Positions 44,027 through 53,877 of a stretch of DNA of 64,000 bases are shown piece after piece (the stretch's first letter is position 1; every line of letters starts with the position of its first letter). Position numbers and translations under genes: made by a program. Location of the stretch: NCBI RefSeq assembly GCF_033100115.1, contig NZ_CP136910.1, positions 1,364,001 through 1,428,000 of the forward strand, in the 5' to 3' direction. The notes under the pieces were generated by a model that saw only the letters and a list, made by a program, of their open reading frames with translations, had not been told where the DNA came from and searched no databases. This DNA comes from Anaerocolumna sp. AGMB13020 (GTDB lineage: Bacteria > Bacillota > Clostridia > Lachnospirales > Lachnospiraceae).

Positions 44027-46474
44027 TTAATAATTTCGTCTTAGACTTTGATTATTATTATAGAAATCTTTCCAAGGATCATTGGAATTAATTCTCACAA
44101 GGGCTTCCGCCATATTCACCCCATCTGGCGCCACGGTATCAAGTTCCTCCCAGGTAATGGGCATTGACACTTTCGCTCCTTTTCTAGCCCTTAAGGAATA
44201 AGGTGCAATACTTGTGGCACCTCTGCCGTTTCTAATCCAGTCAATAAAAATCCGGTCAGTACGCTTGGACTTTCTTACATTACTGGTGTAGCGGTCAGGC
44301 CATTTCTGTTCCATTACTTGGGCAACAGTTCTTGCAAACTCATGGAATACCTCCCAGGTTACTACCGGTTTTAGAGGAACAACTACATGGTAACCTTTTC
44401 CCCCGCTGGTTTTAAGATAGGAGTTCAAGGAAAGCTCACTAAGAATACTTCTGATATCCCGCACACCCTGACGAACTCTGCTCAGTTCCATCCCTTCATC
44501 CGGGTCCAGATCAAAAACCATCATATCCGGTGTCTCAATTGCATCTACACGGCTTCCCCAGGTATGGAATTCCAAAGTGCACATCTGCGCTTCATAGATT
44601 ATCCCAGCCAAATTCTCAAGATAGAAATATTCCTCCGTTTCGCCGCTGCCATTGGTTACTGGTATCGTAATGATGCCCTTACTGTCAGGGCCTGGATGTT
44701 TCTTAAAAAAGCTAGCCTGTGATATTCCCTTTGGACAGCGTACAACGCTTAAAACCCTGTAGCCCAAAAAGGGCAGCATGCGTTCCGAAACCTTTTCATA
44801 ATACTGTACGATATCTGCTTTTGTAATTTCAGGCACTTCGTATATTATCTTATCCGGACTTGTAATTTTAATTTCACCGACATAGATGCTGCCATTGTTT
44901 ACATTCAAACTTTCCCCGGCTTCATTTTCCGAGGCCTGGAATCCTGTTTCTTCTATTGCCATTTCTCTTTGAACCTCCCTGGCGTCCTTGTCCGTCCTCA
45001 ACCCTTGATAACTGGCATGTCTCAGTAGATTTTCTGTGGTCCATTCGATAAATTTGACCTCCGCTACTAGCTCTGGCTCAAGCCAGGTAATCACTTCTGT
45101 TGGTTTGGATTCGGGCTCCGCTTTAAAAGCTGTATTCGTCCTTCTTATGTTCTCAAACATCTCCAATAGGTGTTTTATGTCAGCCTCGCGAAAGCCGGTC
45201 CCGACACGTCCGGCATAAACCAGATCTTCCCCTTCATAGATGCCTAAAAGAAGGGAGCTGATTCCCCTGGCTTTCTTGTCAGAAAGTGAATATCCGCAGA
45301 TTACAAATTCCTGCCGCTTTTCACATTTTAGCTTTATCCAGTCGCCATTTCTGGTTCCACTGTAGACAGAATCCGCTTTTTTCCCTACAATTCCCTCCAT
45401 ACCGGCTTCTTCCGCAGCAGCAAAGCTCGCCTTTCCCATTCCTCTGACAGAACGGCTGCAGAAGAGTCTTTTGGGAGCATCCTTTAGCAGGGTTTCCAGC
45501 CTTTCTTTTCTTTCAGTCAAAGGATATCCACGAAGATCAACGCCATCCAGAGCAAGAAGATCGAAGATAATATAGGTGAGATTCTGTGGCTTGGGATTTT
45601 TCATATAATGCTGTAAAGCTTGAAAATCCGTCTTACCCGCAGCGTCTGTAATGGCAACTTCTCCGTCCAGTACCATTGCTCTCCCGGCAGCAAGGTCTAT
45701 GAGGGAGCCGGCAACCGCCTGGAACCTTCTTGTATAATCGTTTCCGTTTCTGGTCATCAGCCGCACCTGATTGCCTTCTACAAAAGCAACAATCCGATAA
45801 CCATCATATTTCAATTCATAGAGCCAGTCCTCTTCCTCTGGTATGCTATGCGTTAATCTGGCTAACATTACCTCAACCTTGCTAAAAGGATTCCGAATGA
45901 ATTTTTCCGCTTCTCCGGCTTCAATTTCCTCTATGGTACGTCCTGTTCTGATACTGGTGTTAAATCCTGATATACCCTCTGTATTAACATACTCATCTTT
46001 TTCCTTCAGTAAGAGCCAGTTGTCCTTTTTCTCTCCATCCTTTGCTTTTAACCGAATCAAAGCCCACTTACCCTTTAGCCGCTTTCCTGTCAGAATAAAC
46101 TTTAAGACACCCTCTCTTAATCCTTCCTCTACGTTCCCCTGAGGTTCCCAGAAACCTTCATCCCAGAGCAGGACTACTCCGCCGCCGTATTCCCCTTTGG
46201 GAATAGTCCCCTCAAAATTTCTGTACTCAAGGGGATGGTCTTCTACTTGTACCGCAAGTCTTTTATCGTGTGTATCAAAGGAAGGTCCTTTTGGTACAGC
46301 CCAGCTTAAAAGAACCTGGTTCCATTCCAGACGGAAGTCATAGTGCTCTCTTCTGGCCATATGGTGCTGTACGACAAATCGCAGACTTTCTCCGGTATCT
46401 TCCCTTATTCCCTGGGGTTCAAAGGTCTTATCAAAATCCCTTTTTTCATTGTATTCGTTTAAACTCACCGTCAT
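44027..46474 (-). CDS. ligD: ATP-dependent DNA ligase LigD, phosphoesterase-ligase-polymerase
   Basis: An 815-residue NHEJ ligase with three domains. First comes a 3'-phosphoesterase (about 25-165; REHYDFRLEW, SWAVPKGPS, VQVEDHPLEY, GTIPKGEYGGG). Then the ligase (about 195-510), with catalytic Lys222 in ELKYDGYR and the FDLLALDGVDLRGYPL stretch. Last is a primase-like polymerase (about 525-815; RCPKGISQASFFKKH, MVFDLDPDEGME, TSGGKGYHVVVPL). This PE-Lig-Pol order matches Pseudomonas, not the Pol-PE-Lig order of Mycobacterium. Ku lies 4 bp upstream. The pair should repair double-strand breaks, for example in dormant spores. Confidence 0.96.
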   Translation of the reverse strand: MTVSLNEYNEKRDFDKTFEPQGIREDTGESLRFVVQHHMARREHYDFRLEWNQVLLSWAVPKGPSFDTHDKRLAVQVEDHPLEYRNFEGTIPKGEYGGGVVLLWDEGFWEPQGNVEEGLREGVLKFILTGKRLKGKWALIRLKAKDGEKKDNWLLLKEKDEYVNTEGISGFNTSIRTGRTIEEIEAGEAEKFIRNPFSKVEVMLARLTHSIPEEEDWLYELKYDGYRIVAFVEGNQVRLMTRNGNDYTRRFQAVAGSLIDLAAGRAMVLDGEVAITDAAGKTDFQALQHYMKNPKPQNLTYIIFDLLALDGVDLRGYPLTERKERLETLLKDAPKRLFCSRSVRGMGKASFAAAEEAGMEGIVGKKADSVYSGTRNGDWIKLKCEKRQEFVICGYSLSDKKARGISSLLLGIYEGEDLVYAGRVGTGFREADIKHLLEMFENIRRTNTAFKAEPESKPTEVITWLEPELVAEVKFIEWTTENLLRHASYQGLRTDKDAREVQREMAIEETGFQASENEAGESLNVNNGSIYVGEIKITSPDKIIYEVPEITKADIVQYYEKVSERMLPFLGYRVLSVVRCPKGISQASFFKKHPGPDSKGIITIPVTNGSGETEEYFYLENLAGIIYEAQMCTLEFHTWGSRVDAIETPDMMVFDLDPDEGMELSRVRQGVRDIRSILSELSLNSYLKTSGGKGYHVVVPLKPVVTWEVFHEFARTVAQVMEQKWPDRYTSNVRKSKRTDRIFIDWIRNGRGATSIAPYSLRARKGAKVSMPITWEELDTVAPDGVNMAEALVRINSNDPWKDFYNNNQSLRRNY

Positions 46475-46478
46475 AAGT

Positions 46479-47252
46479 TCACGCTGTTTCCTTATCTTTC
46501 TTCGCTTTTTCTACACTGGCTTTGAGAGCTTCCATAAGATCGATGACTTTCCCTTCGCCTTCTGACTCCGGAGCCACAACCTCTTTTCCGGAAATCTTAG
46601 TCTCAATAAGAGCACGCAGTCTGCCCTGGTATTCGTCTTTGTATTTGGACGGATCAAAAGGCGTGTCCATGGAATTAATCAGCATTTTGGCCATACCAAG
46701 TTCCTGCTCGGATACCTCTGGTTTCGTGTATTGTTTTTGAAGAGCTTTGATTTCATCTGCGTAGAACATAGTGGATATAAGGATACCATCTTCTCTGGGT
46801 ATAATTGCCATGAGTGTATCCTTTGTGCCTATGACAGTCTTACCTATGGCTATTTTCTGCTCTCCCATTAATGCGGAGCGCAGGAGCTCGAAAGCTTTTT
46901 CACCACCGGCTTCTGGCGTTGCCTGATAAGTCTTCTCATAATAGACCGGTGAAATCTGGTTTAGTTGTGCAAAATGAAGAATCTGGATGGATTTCTCTTT
47001 TTCTGTCTTGATTTTTTCAATCTCCTCGTCTGTGATAACCACATACTTGTCATCATCATACTCAAAGCCCTTTACAATTTCTTCTGCTTTTACTTCTTTA
47101 CCGCAGTGGGCACAGGTTTTCTTATACCGGATCCGGCTGTTGTCTCCTTTATGGAGTTGATTAAAATGGATGTCATTGTCCAGTGTAGTCGTAGACATCC
47201 CAATGGGAATTGCAACCATGCCAAATGTTATAACTGATTTGCGTGATATCAT
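46479..47252 (-). CDS. ku: Ku protein of bacterial NHEJ
   Basis: A 257-residue Ku homodimer subunit beginning MISRKSVITFGMVAIPIGM, the usual start of bacterial Ku. The central beta-barrel that encircles DNA ends carries KTCAHCGKEVKAEEIVKGFEY, and the C-terminus is Lys-rich (EALKASVEKAKKDKETA). The start at 47252 has GGAGGTG eight bases upstream; 17 further codons are open upstream with a weaker GGGGG site. It binds broken ends and recruits LigD, encoded 4 bp downstream. Confidence 0.95.
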   Translation of the reverse strand: MISRKSVITFGMVAIPIGMSTTTLDNDIHFNQLHKGDNSRIRYKKTCAHCGKEVKAEEIVKGFEYDDDKYVVITDEEIEKIKTEKEKSIQILHFAQLNQISPVYYEKTYQATPEAGGEKAFELLRSALMGEQKIAIGKTVIGTKDTLMAIIPREDGILISTMFYADEIKALQKQYTKPEVSEQELGMAKMLINSMDTPFDPSKYKDEYQGRLRALIETKISGKEVVAPESEGEGKVIDLMEALKASVEKAKKDKETA

Positions 47253-47424
47253 GCTGTAAACACCTCCAAGGGTATTGTTTCCAAGTAAGTTGGAAGTATT
47301 CATGAGAAATCCCCCTAAAGCAGACTATGGTTATTTACAGCTCTGCTCAAGAGGGATCATGTAAGCCTCTTAACACCTGCATTTAGACGCATTCCTGTTG
47401 TTATAGTTTATGACAAAGTTTGAA

Positions 47425-49296
47425 TCAACTACATTTCCATACACCTGCCTCATAAGGCCTTAAGAATGCTGTTGAAAACTCTGCATAATTTGATAACAAA
47501 GGAATTCCTTCCGGATAATTTTTTCTTTTTATGTTATTTGAACTTAAATTCATTTCAATATACAGTGTTTCCGTCTCATCTTTACGATAATATACGAATA
47601 AATCTTTTACCTTTTGTTCAGCAAATATTACCTCTCCATAATAAATGACTCCATGTTCTTTCCGAAATGCAAGTAATTTCTGATAAAAGCGAAGGATGGA
47701 ATCCTCCTCCTGAAGCTGCGCCTCTACATTACAGATCCTATAATCCTCATCCATCATAATCCAGGGCTCTCCGTTGGAAAAACCTGCATATTTCTGATCA
47801 TTCCATTGCATGGGTGTTCTGGCATGGTCCCTTGTACCGGCAAGCACCTTGGCAAACGCCTCTTCTTTTCCCAGGGTCTTACATAATTTCTTATAAAGAT
47901 TCAAGGATTCAACATCACGAAGCTCCTCAATTCCAGGAAAGCCCTGATTGATCATTCCAAGCTCCTGCCCCTGATAAATAAATGGGGTCCCCCGTAAGGT
48001 AAGCTGGATTACTGCCAGAAGTTTACCCAGCACCTTCCGATACTGCGGGTCCGAATTTATCTTGGAAATCATACGGGGATTGTCATGATTTTCATAGAAA
48101 AGGGAGGGCTGACAATGGCTTCCGTAGTTCTCCATCCAATGAATCATATAACTTTTCAAATAATTCAGATCATATTGATAATCGTCAAAACGGGTATGTC
48201 CGGGAGTTTCCAGATGGTCAAAGGAGAATACCATGTCCAGTTCATTTCGGTAATCCGCAGTCAGCAGCTTACTCATTTCCATCCCTGTTCCAGGAGTTTC
48301 ACCAATTGAAAAAGCATTATATGGGCCAAACACTTTTTCTTTCATTTCACGCAAATACTCATGAAGGCGAGGTCCGTAAAAATAATGCTCCGCTCCATAA
48401 TATCCCATAAGCTTACCAATGTCTTCATTTCCATCAGGCAGGCCACCACGTTTAGAAATATAATTAATGACATCCAGGCGGAATCCGTCCACACCTTTCT
48501 CCAGCCACATTTTTACCATCTCATGAATCTCCTGCCGCAGGTTTTCATTTTCCCAGTTTAGATCCATTTGCTTTTTTGAGAATAAATGCAGCGCATACTG
48601 TTTTCGTTCTTCTACATAGTTCCAGGCACTGCCGCTGAAAAATGATGTCCAGTTGTTTGGCTGATCCTTAAAAATATAATAATCTCCATATTTGGAATCC
48701 GGTTCCTGTACTGCTTTCTGATACCATTCATGCTCATCAGAGGTATGGTTAACCACCAGATCCATAATAAGTCTCATGTCACGTTTATGAACTTCCAATA
48801 ACAAATCCTCAAAGTCCTCCATTGTTCCAAACTCAGCCATTATTTTAAGATAATCTCTGATATCGTATCCATTATCATCATTAGGAGAATCATAAATGGG
48901 TGAAAGCCAGATAGCATCGATACCCAGGTCTTTTATATAATCCAATTTACTTATTATCCCCTGCAGATCCCCTATACCATCTCCATTGCTGTCTTTAAAA
49001 CTTCTGGGGTAAATCTGATAAAAAACAGCCTCCTTCCACCAAGCTTTTTGAATTTGTCCATCCTCGGACACTGCCGTTTCCTGTTCTGTGTTTAAAAGGG
49101 TAAGCATAATATCAACAAACCCTTCCTTCAATTGTCGGTTCAATAGCCTGGGTAAGGTCCTTAACCTCATATTTCCTATGATTGGATTAGTAATTAACTT
49201 TTTGTTGATATTGAGTTGTAAAGCTACTCGATCTATAATGTCACGTCCGATCGGATTCGCATAAACATCTTTTATACGGCTTTTATTTGTTAACAT
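47425..49296 (-). CDS. GH13 alpha-glucosidase with an N-terminal extension
   Basis: A 623-residue cytoplasmic enzyme. The catalytic domain begins near residue 86 (KEAVFYQIYPRSFKDSNGDG) and is of the oligo-1,6-glucosidase type. Motifs are MDLVVNHTSDEH, GFRLDVINYIS (nucleophile Asp), SIGETPGT (acid/base Glu) and YENHDNPRM. It hydrolyses alpha-glucosidic bonds in isomaltose- or maltose-like oligosaccharides. The first 85 residues (YANPIGRDIIDRVALQL, GNMRLRTLPRLLNRQ) form a helical extension absent from ordinary family members. It is a single-gene unit. Substrate could also be trehalose or sucrose. Confidence 0.92.
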   Translation of the reverse strand: MLTNKSRIKDVYANPIGRDIIDRVALQLNINKKLITNPIIGNMRLRTLPRLLNRQLKEGFVDIMLTLLNTEQETAVSEDGQIQKAWWKEAVFYQIYPRSFKDSNGDGIGDLQGIISKLDYIKDLGIDAIWLSPIYDSPNDDNGYDIRDYLKIMAEFGTMEDFEDLLLEVHKRDMRLIMDLVVNHTSDEHEWYQKAVQEPDSKYGDYYIFKDQPNNWTSFFSGSAWNYVEERKQYALHLFSKKQMDLNWENENLRQEIHEMVKMWLEKGVDGFRLDVINYISKRGGLPDGNEDIGKLMGYYGAEHYFYGPRLHEYLREMKEKVFGPYNAFSIGETPGTGMEMSKLLTADYRNELDMVFSFDHLETPGHTRFDDYQYDLNYLKSYMIHWMENYGSHCQPSLFYENHDNPRMISKINSDPQYRKVLGKLLAVIQLTLRGTPFIYQGQELGMINQGFPGIEELRDVESLNLYKKLCKTLGKEEAFAKVLAGTRDHARTPMQWNDQKYAGFSNGEPWIMMDEDYRICNVEAQLQEEDSILRFYQKLLAFRKEHGVIYYGEVIFAEQKVKDLFVYYRKDETETLYIEMNLSSNNIKRKNYPEGIPLLSNYAEFSTAFLRPYEAGVWKCS

Positions 49297-49474
49297 AGAA
49301 GTTTAACACTCCTTTTCCTATACATTAAAATATCAACAGTCCCCTCATATCTTCTATTTCCGCCTGGTTGCTGTCAGCTAATTGAAGATAACCTCAGAAA
49401 AAACAATAATCCGAAAGGTCTGATATACAGCTCTTTCATGCCTCCGTTACCGATTTTATGAAAGCTAAGGATAT

Positions 49475-49521
49475 AAAAAATAAGCAAGACATTCTACATA
49501 AAGGATGATAGGATGTCTTGC
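49475..49521 (-). terminator. terminator after the beta-helix gene
   Basis: GCAAGACAT and ATGTCTTGC form a 9-bp stem around a 20-nt loop. On the minus strand it is followed by TTATTTTTT, about 37 bp after the beta-helix gene stop. Confidence 0.75.
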
Positions 49522-49557
49522 TGCCTCATAAACTGCCAGCATTACGGTTGTGTGATT

Positions 49558-50790
49558 TTATTCTTCTGCTGTTGGTTGTTGTGATACAGAGGATGTTGCG
49601 GATGAAGGCTGTGAAGCCTTCCGCGTTTCCTTATATTCAGCAAGCTGTGTCAATTGCTCCTTCAGTTGTTTGAGGAAGAGCTCCTGTGCTTGCCTTTTGC
49701 TCTCAGGAACCGCAACAAGGGCTGCTTCAGCTATGACAATCAGCTCATTTTTTCTCTCCGTCTCCTTTTTAAGCTTTTCATACAAATAATCTATGAAATT
49801 AACTGCCTTTTCAGTCACTCCTTTCATTGGTACGGACTCAGATTCACAAGGCGATTTCCCATCTACATTTTCAATAAAGTTGTTACCTGTTCCATTATCT
49901 GAGATATTTTCCGGAACATTATTCAAGAAGCAATTGCGCAGAACCAGGTTGTAGTCAGCATTTTCATCAATAAGCAACCCGTAGTTCAGGTTGAAGCGTA
50001 TATCATTTTCCTCAACAATACCGAAATCAGAATATATCCCCAATCCTTCTCTTTCGTTTTTGGCAACGGTATTCAAACCTATAAAGAAATTGCTGCTGTT
50101 TGTAGTAATTCCGCTCAATTTGTTGTCATGTGCTTCATTCTGCAGTGCTACAATATTGGCTCCGCCAAGAAGAAGTAATCCATTTTCTCCATTTGCGATT
50201 GCACAATTTTTAAATACACAGCATTTCTCTCCAAGCACTTCAAATCCATTGCCGGTGTTTTCGCGTGCTACATTACCTACCAGCAGATTATTCGCATCTT
50301 CTAAGAAGAAACAGTCGATACCGTCATCTCCACTATTCGAAATCTCATTTTCCAGAACATAGTTGCCCGTGCTCGTAAAAGCCAGCCGTATCCCGTCTAA
50401 TACAGCATTTTCAACTACATTATTGTGGATTAAATTTCCACTGGATCTGACAACGGAAATTCCGATGTTACCTTTAAACATACGATTCTTTCTTATACGG
50501 TTTGATGAACCCTGGGTTATTACAATCGCATTGATGAGATAGTTTTGAAATTGCAAACCAAGTATTTCAACTCCTTCGACATTGTTTAGATTTATTCCAG
50601 TCAGCAGAGTATCCTCTCCCTCAAAAACAACACACTTGCCATTAGCGACGATTCGTATATGATTTTTTGTGATTGATACCGACTGCCTATAAACCCCGTC
50701 TTCCAACAGCAGAACATCTCCTGGCATAACCTCATCCGAATTAATAAATTCCTCTATATTTGTAAGCGGAGTAACATAGAACACCGCCAT
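49558..50790 (-). CDS. right-handed parallel beta-helix repeat protein
   Basis: A 410-residue protein made of about ten beta-helix coils between residues 20 and 310. Repeated NNVVENAVLDGIRL, ENEISNSGDDGID, GNVARENTGNGFEVLG and NTVAKNEREGLGIYS segments mark it as NosD/pectate-lyase-like. No signal peptide or catalytic set was recognised. The C-terminus (about 325-410) is a charged helical region ending in a Ser/Gln/Thr-rich tail. Such proteins in Clostridia are often surface- or spore-coat-associated, but the sequence does not prove this. Enzymatic activity on polysaccharide is also possible. It is a monocistronic gene with its own terminator. Confidence 0.85.
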   Translation of the reverse strand: MAVFYVTPLTNIEEFINSDEVMPGDVLLLEDGVYRQSVSITKNHIRIVANGKCVVFEGEDTLLTGINLNNVEGVEILGLQFQNYLINAIVITQGSSNRIRKNRMFKGNIGISVVRSSGNLIHNNVVENAVLDGIRLAFTSTGNYVLENEISNSGDDGIDCFFLEDANNLLVGNVARENTGNGFEVLGEKCCVFKNCAIANGENGLLLLGGANIVALQNEAHDNKLSGITTNSSNFFIGLNTVAKNEREGLGIYSDFGIVEENDIRFNLNYGLLIDENADYNLVLRNCFLNNVPENISDNGTGNNFIENVDGKSPCESESVPMKGVTEKAVNFIDYLYEKLKKETERKNELIVIAEAALVAVPESKRQAQELFLKQLKEQLTQLAEYKETRKASQPSSATSSVSQQPTAEE

Positions 50791-51007
50791 AATTCCCTGC
50801 CTCCTTTAATAATATTCATTAGCATATTTATAGTATGCAGGGATTTCCCTCACTGTGAATCTGTAATTATGTATCTCTGTACAACAGTTTCACTAAACTT
50901 TATTTATGTCTAGTAGAATAATCTATTCGGTAATGATAATTCCTATAAGTTAATAATATTTTCTAACACAATAGCAATGTTTCTATCAATATAATAACTA
51001 AAAAGCC

Positions 51008-51640
51008 TACTAGCGAGTAAACTGTTTTTTATTGTCACGTAATTTAAAATCTATATCTCCATATCGTAAATTAAAGTATAAACCCCAATCTTTATCGTTA
51101 GCATAAGAATCATGAAAAGCAGCCTTAATACCATTAACATGATGGGGATAGATGCTCTGGTAAAAGCAATTCCCGCATAATGAGAGGCTTTAAGCATCTA
51201 TTCTCTGGCTTTGAGATGGTTCCCTTCCATATAGGAAAGATAAATATTTTCAAATATTAAGTTGACCGCCTGACTGCTTAGTTTTTTAGTCTCTCTGGTA
51301 TTGCTTCTTCCAATATAGGCTTCAATTGCATGCGTCAGTGCATCCATTCTTGTAGTCGCGGTTATATATGTCCGGGAAGACCAGTCAAAAGCAATGGATC
51401 TAATATGCATAACGTGGGATTAAAGCGGTATCGTTGATTAAATACTTTATATGCGTTTTGGCATCGGTTACCACCGCAGCAATTGTTACCTCACTTCCAG
51501 TTCCTGCTGTTGTGGGAACGGCAAATAATACAGGTAATTTTCTTCTGACTTTTAATATCCCCTTCATGGCACTTAGATTTTTATGCGGATTTGCAACTCT
51601 TGCCCCTACACATTTTGCAAAGATACTTGAAATGTCAAAA
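51008..51640 (-). pseudogene. decayed iron-containing alcohol dehydrogenase
   Basis: Fragments in more than one frame match the middle of an Fe-dependent alcohol dehydrogenase. One frame gives VPTTAGTGSEVTIAAVV to INDTALIPRYA; the other gives TATTRMDALTHAIEAYIG and RETKKLSSQAVNLIFENIY. A stop codon follows LKARE, after which LKASHYAGIAFTRAS continues in frame, so a frameshift and a nonsense mutation are visible. The N-terminal cofactor part and the C-terminal metal-binding histidine region are missing. The sequence after TRAS reads HVNGIKAAFHDSYANDKDW in another frame, an unrecognised fragment. Confidence 0.82.
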
Positions 51641-52333
51641 ATTGATGATGTTCCATTGGTCAAAGGCTCAAGATATGCACTTTCTGAAACGAAGGAATTG
51701 CCCTTGAGTGAAGGTGCAGATTTTATTATAAAGGAAGCATTAAAGGAGGATGAAAGGCCCTTATATGTAGCATTATTAGGTAGTCTTACCGATTTGGGGA
51801 TCGCTTACCTGAAGGAACCAAAAATTGCAGACAAGGTAATTGCAATTTGGATTGGTGGGGGGAACTATCCGAATGGAGAAGATGAGTTTAATCTTAAGCA
51901 GGACATAAAGGCGGCAAACGTTTTATTTGAAAGTCCGATGCAAATATGGCAAGTACCAAAGGGAACATATAAGCAGATGGAAGTTTCTTTTGCAGAACTC
52001 AACTACTTTGTAAGGCCTTGTGGTGAAATCGGAGAATATCTTTGTGACCAGATGTTTGATTATAATGATAAATTAGGATCAAATCCAGATACCGCAAACT
52101 GGTTATGGCCTCATGGAGAAACTTGGTGTATAGGTGATAATCCTACTTTGAGTGTATTGTTGCAGAGTGGTGACCGTATCTCCTGGCATATGGAAAAAGC
52201 ACCCTTGATTCAGGAAGATTGTAGTTATTTACCGAATCCAAATGGAAAAGAGATTCGGGTATACGATACTCTTGATACGAGAATGACAGTAAATGATTTA
52301 TTTGCAAAATTAGCACTTTGTTATGGCAAATAG
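51636..52333 (+). pseudogene. 5'-truncated nucleoside hydrolase
   Basis: From about 51640 the plus strand encodes a C-terminal part of an inosine/uridine-preferring nucleoside hydrolase: DVPLVKGSRYAL, ADFIIKEALKEDERPLYVALLGSLTDLG, IWIGGGNYPNGEDEFNLKQD. The first half, including the DTDxGxDD metal-binding site, is absent. An open frame exists from 51434, but its first 67 codons are the antisense of the decayed alcohol dehydrogenase, so the predicted 299-residue protein is a chimera and not a real product. No promoter or ribosome site fits. The two gene remnants abut head to head near 51640. Confidence 0.78.
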
Positions 52334-52585
52334 ACAGAAGCTATATACCAATGATTTACCATGTACGAGTATGGCATGCAAAAGAGCATATTACTCGAGT
52401 CTGGTAAAGAAAGTAAAACCTCGGTCAATTCTAGCTAACAGTAAACGCTCTTAGTCTTCTTTGTACAATCCTGTTGTTTCTAGTGTATTGGATTGAACTC
52501 AGATAGTCCTGTAATTAATTTTTTCTTAAACATCCTTAGACCGTTTCCTGCCAGTATGAGCTTGTCTTTCTCTTTACTATGCTCC

Positions 52586-52619
52586 AAATGGCTCTACTAA
52601 TAGATTAGTAGAGCCATTT
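52586..52619. terminator. hairpin after the SRPBCC gene
   Basis: A perfect 14-bp stem (AAATGGCTCTACTA and complement) encloses a 6-nt loop. It lies 25 bp beyond the SRPBCC stop. T-runs on either side are short, so it may be a weak bidirectional terminator. The rest of the 52334-52643 gap shows nothing recognisable. Confidence 0.55.
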
Positions 52620-52643
52620 ATACTTCGCTTAATAAAACAAATT

Positions 52644-53075
52644 TTAGTTTTCACATACTTGCTTAAGTTTACTATTCATCTCCTCAAATCCAGCTTTTGT
52701 ACCATGATCTAACGATTTTTTTAAAAGAGGTACAAGAATACCATTAAAATTCTCTCTCTGTATAAACGTTGTAGTTCCATTTTGATTATCCTTTAACTCC
52801 AATATATGCTCTCCATCGAATAAACCCGGGAATATTGTATGACCTAACCAACGTAGCTCCTTGTCTTTTTGATATATCAAAACCGTCGGTTTAAAAATCA
52901 TTCCTTTTGAACCTGGCGGAACCATTTTAACCTCAATCTGTGCCCCTTCCTCCGGCTTTCCCTTTATATAGATCATAAATGGATTCCAGCCAGGATAAGC
53001 ATTAAAATCAGTTAAAACTTCCCATACTTTAGCTACGGATGCATTTATGACTATTTCTGTTCTTATTTCCTTCAT
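52644..53075 (-). CDS. SRPBCC-family protein
   Basis: A 143-residue START/Bet v1-like protein beginning MKEIRTEIVINASVAKVWEVLTDF, followed by NAYPGWNPFMIYIKGKPEEGA. The fold is an open cavity that binds hydrophobic ligands; the natural ligand of this family branch is not known. Start at 53075 is chosen for AAGGAGGAAA upstream; the frame up to 53138 encodes a hydrophobic stretch that is probably not translated. A TetR gene lies 100 bp upstream on the same strand and may be cotranscribed. Confidence 0.85.
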   Translation of the reverse strand: MKEIRTEIVINASVAKVWEVLTDFNAYPGWNPFMIYIKGKPEEGAQIEVKMVPPGSKGMIFKPTVLIYQKDKELRWLGHTIFPGLFDGEHILELKDNQNGTTTFIQRENFNGILVPLLKKSLDHGTKAGFEEMNSKLKQVCEN

Positions 53076-53175
53076 GTGTTTTTCCTCCTTCTGTGCCCAG
53101 AGAGCTGCAATAATTGTAAGAAAAAGCGGCAGACTCATGAGTAATCAAATCATACCAACCAAGATTCATTAATTT

Positions 53176-53775
53176 TTATTGATACATCTCTATCTGTAGC
53201 CCTTTTAATATAAATCCCATTAGCTCATTTGCAATATTTTCAATATCTTCCGGTTGGTCATATATGCGTTCTTGAAAATATATATTATACCGTGGAAAAA
53301 TTGCAACTGACATCGTAAAGGCAAAAGCATTCTCAATATTTTCAAAGTAAAACACACCCTGTGCTTTACCTTCCTCCAATAAGCTTTTCACTCTTGTCCA
53401 GACCGGCAGCAGCAGGGCTCTAATCTTATCCGCTCGACCGCTGTTTAATATAATTTCGTGATGAAGTATGCTGACTAATTCTGGTTCAATAAACCTTAGT
53501 TTTATAATATGAATTAAAGTAGATTTAAGCTCTTGCGTTAAGTCCATGTTCACATTTGCTGGAACTTTCTGAGCAAATTCATCCATGAAGTGATCAAATA
53601 GTGCAAATAACACATTTTCCTTTCCACCAAAATGATAGGATATCAATGAAATATTTACTCCTGCTTCATTTACGATTTCCCTTGTAGTTGTGCCTTCAAA
53701 TCCCTTTTTGGCAAATAGTTTTTTTGCCACTTTCAATATTTTATCTTTTGTTACATTCGTATTTTCCATTCGCAT
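53176..53775 (-). CDS. TetR-family transcriptional regulator
   Basis: A 199-residue regulator with an N-terminal helix-turn-helix (KDKILKVAKKLFAKKGFEGTTT, then REIVNEAGVNISLISYHFGG) and a variable ligand-binding C-terminus. It begins just after a typical basic leader. The neighbouring SRPBCC gene is the most likely target along with itself. A palindrome AAACGTTTGATTAAT-like lies just upstream (about 53780-53800) and may be its operator. The inducer cannot be read from sequence. Confidence 0.9.
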   Translation of the reverse strand: MRMENTNVTKDKILKVAKKLFAKKGFEGTTTREIVNEAGVNISLISYHFGGKENVLFALFDHFMDEFAQKVPANVNMDLTQELKSTLIHIIKLRFIEPELVSILHHEIILNSGRADKIRALLLPVWTRVKSLLEEGKAQGVFYFENIENAFAFTMSVAIFPRYNIYFQERIYDQPEDIENIANELMGFILKGLQIEMYQ

Positions 53776-53877
53776 CTTCTCTCATTCAAACGTTTGATTA
53801 ATTATATTGCTTAAAAGAAAGAATGTCAATAGCTTTTCTTTCATATTAGATTACTTTTATCCTACCAATAAATAATT

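Noticed and set aside
51434..51635. N-terminal part of the 299-codon plus-strand frame
   Set aside because: These codons are the reverse complement of the decayed alcohol dehydrogenase and only by chance stay open.
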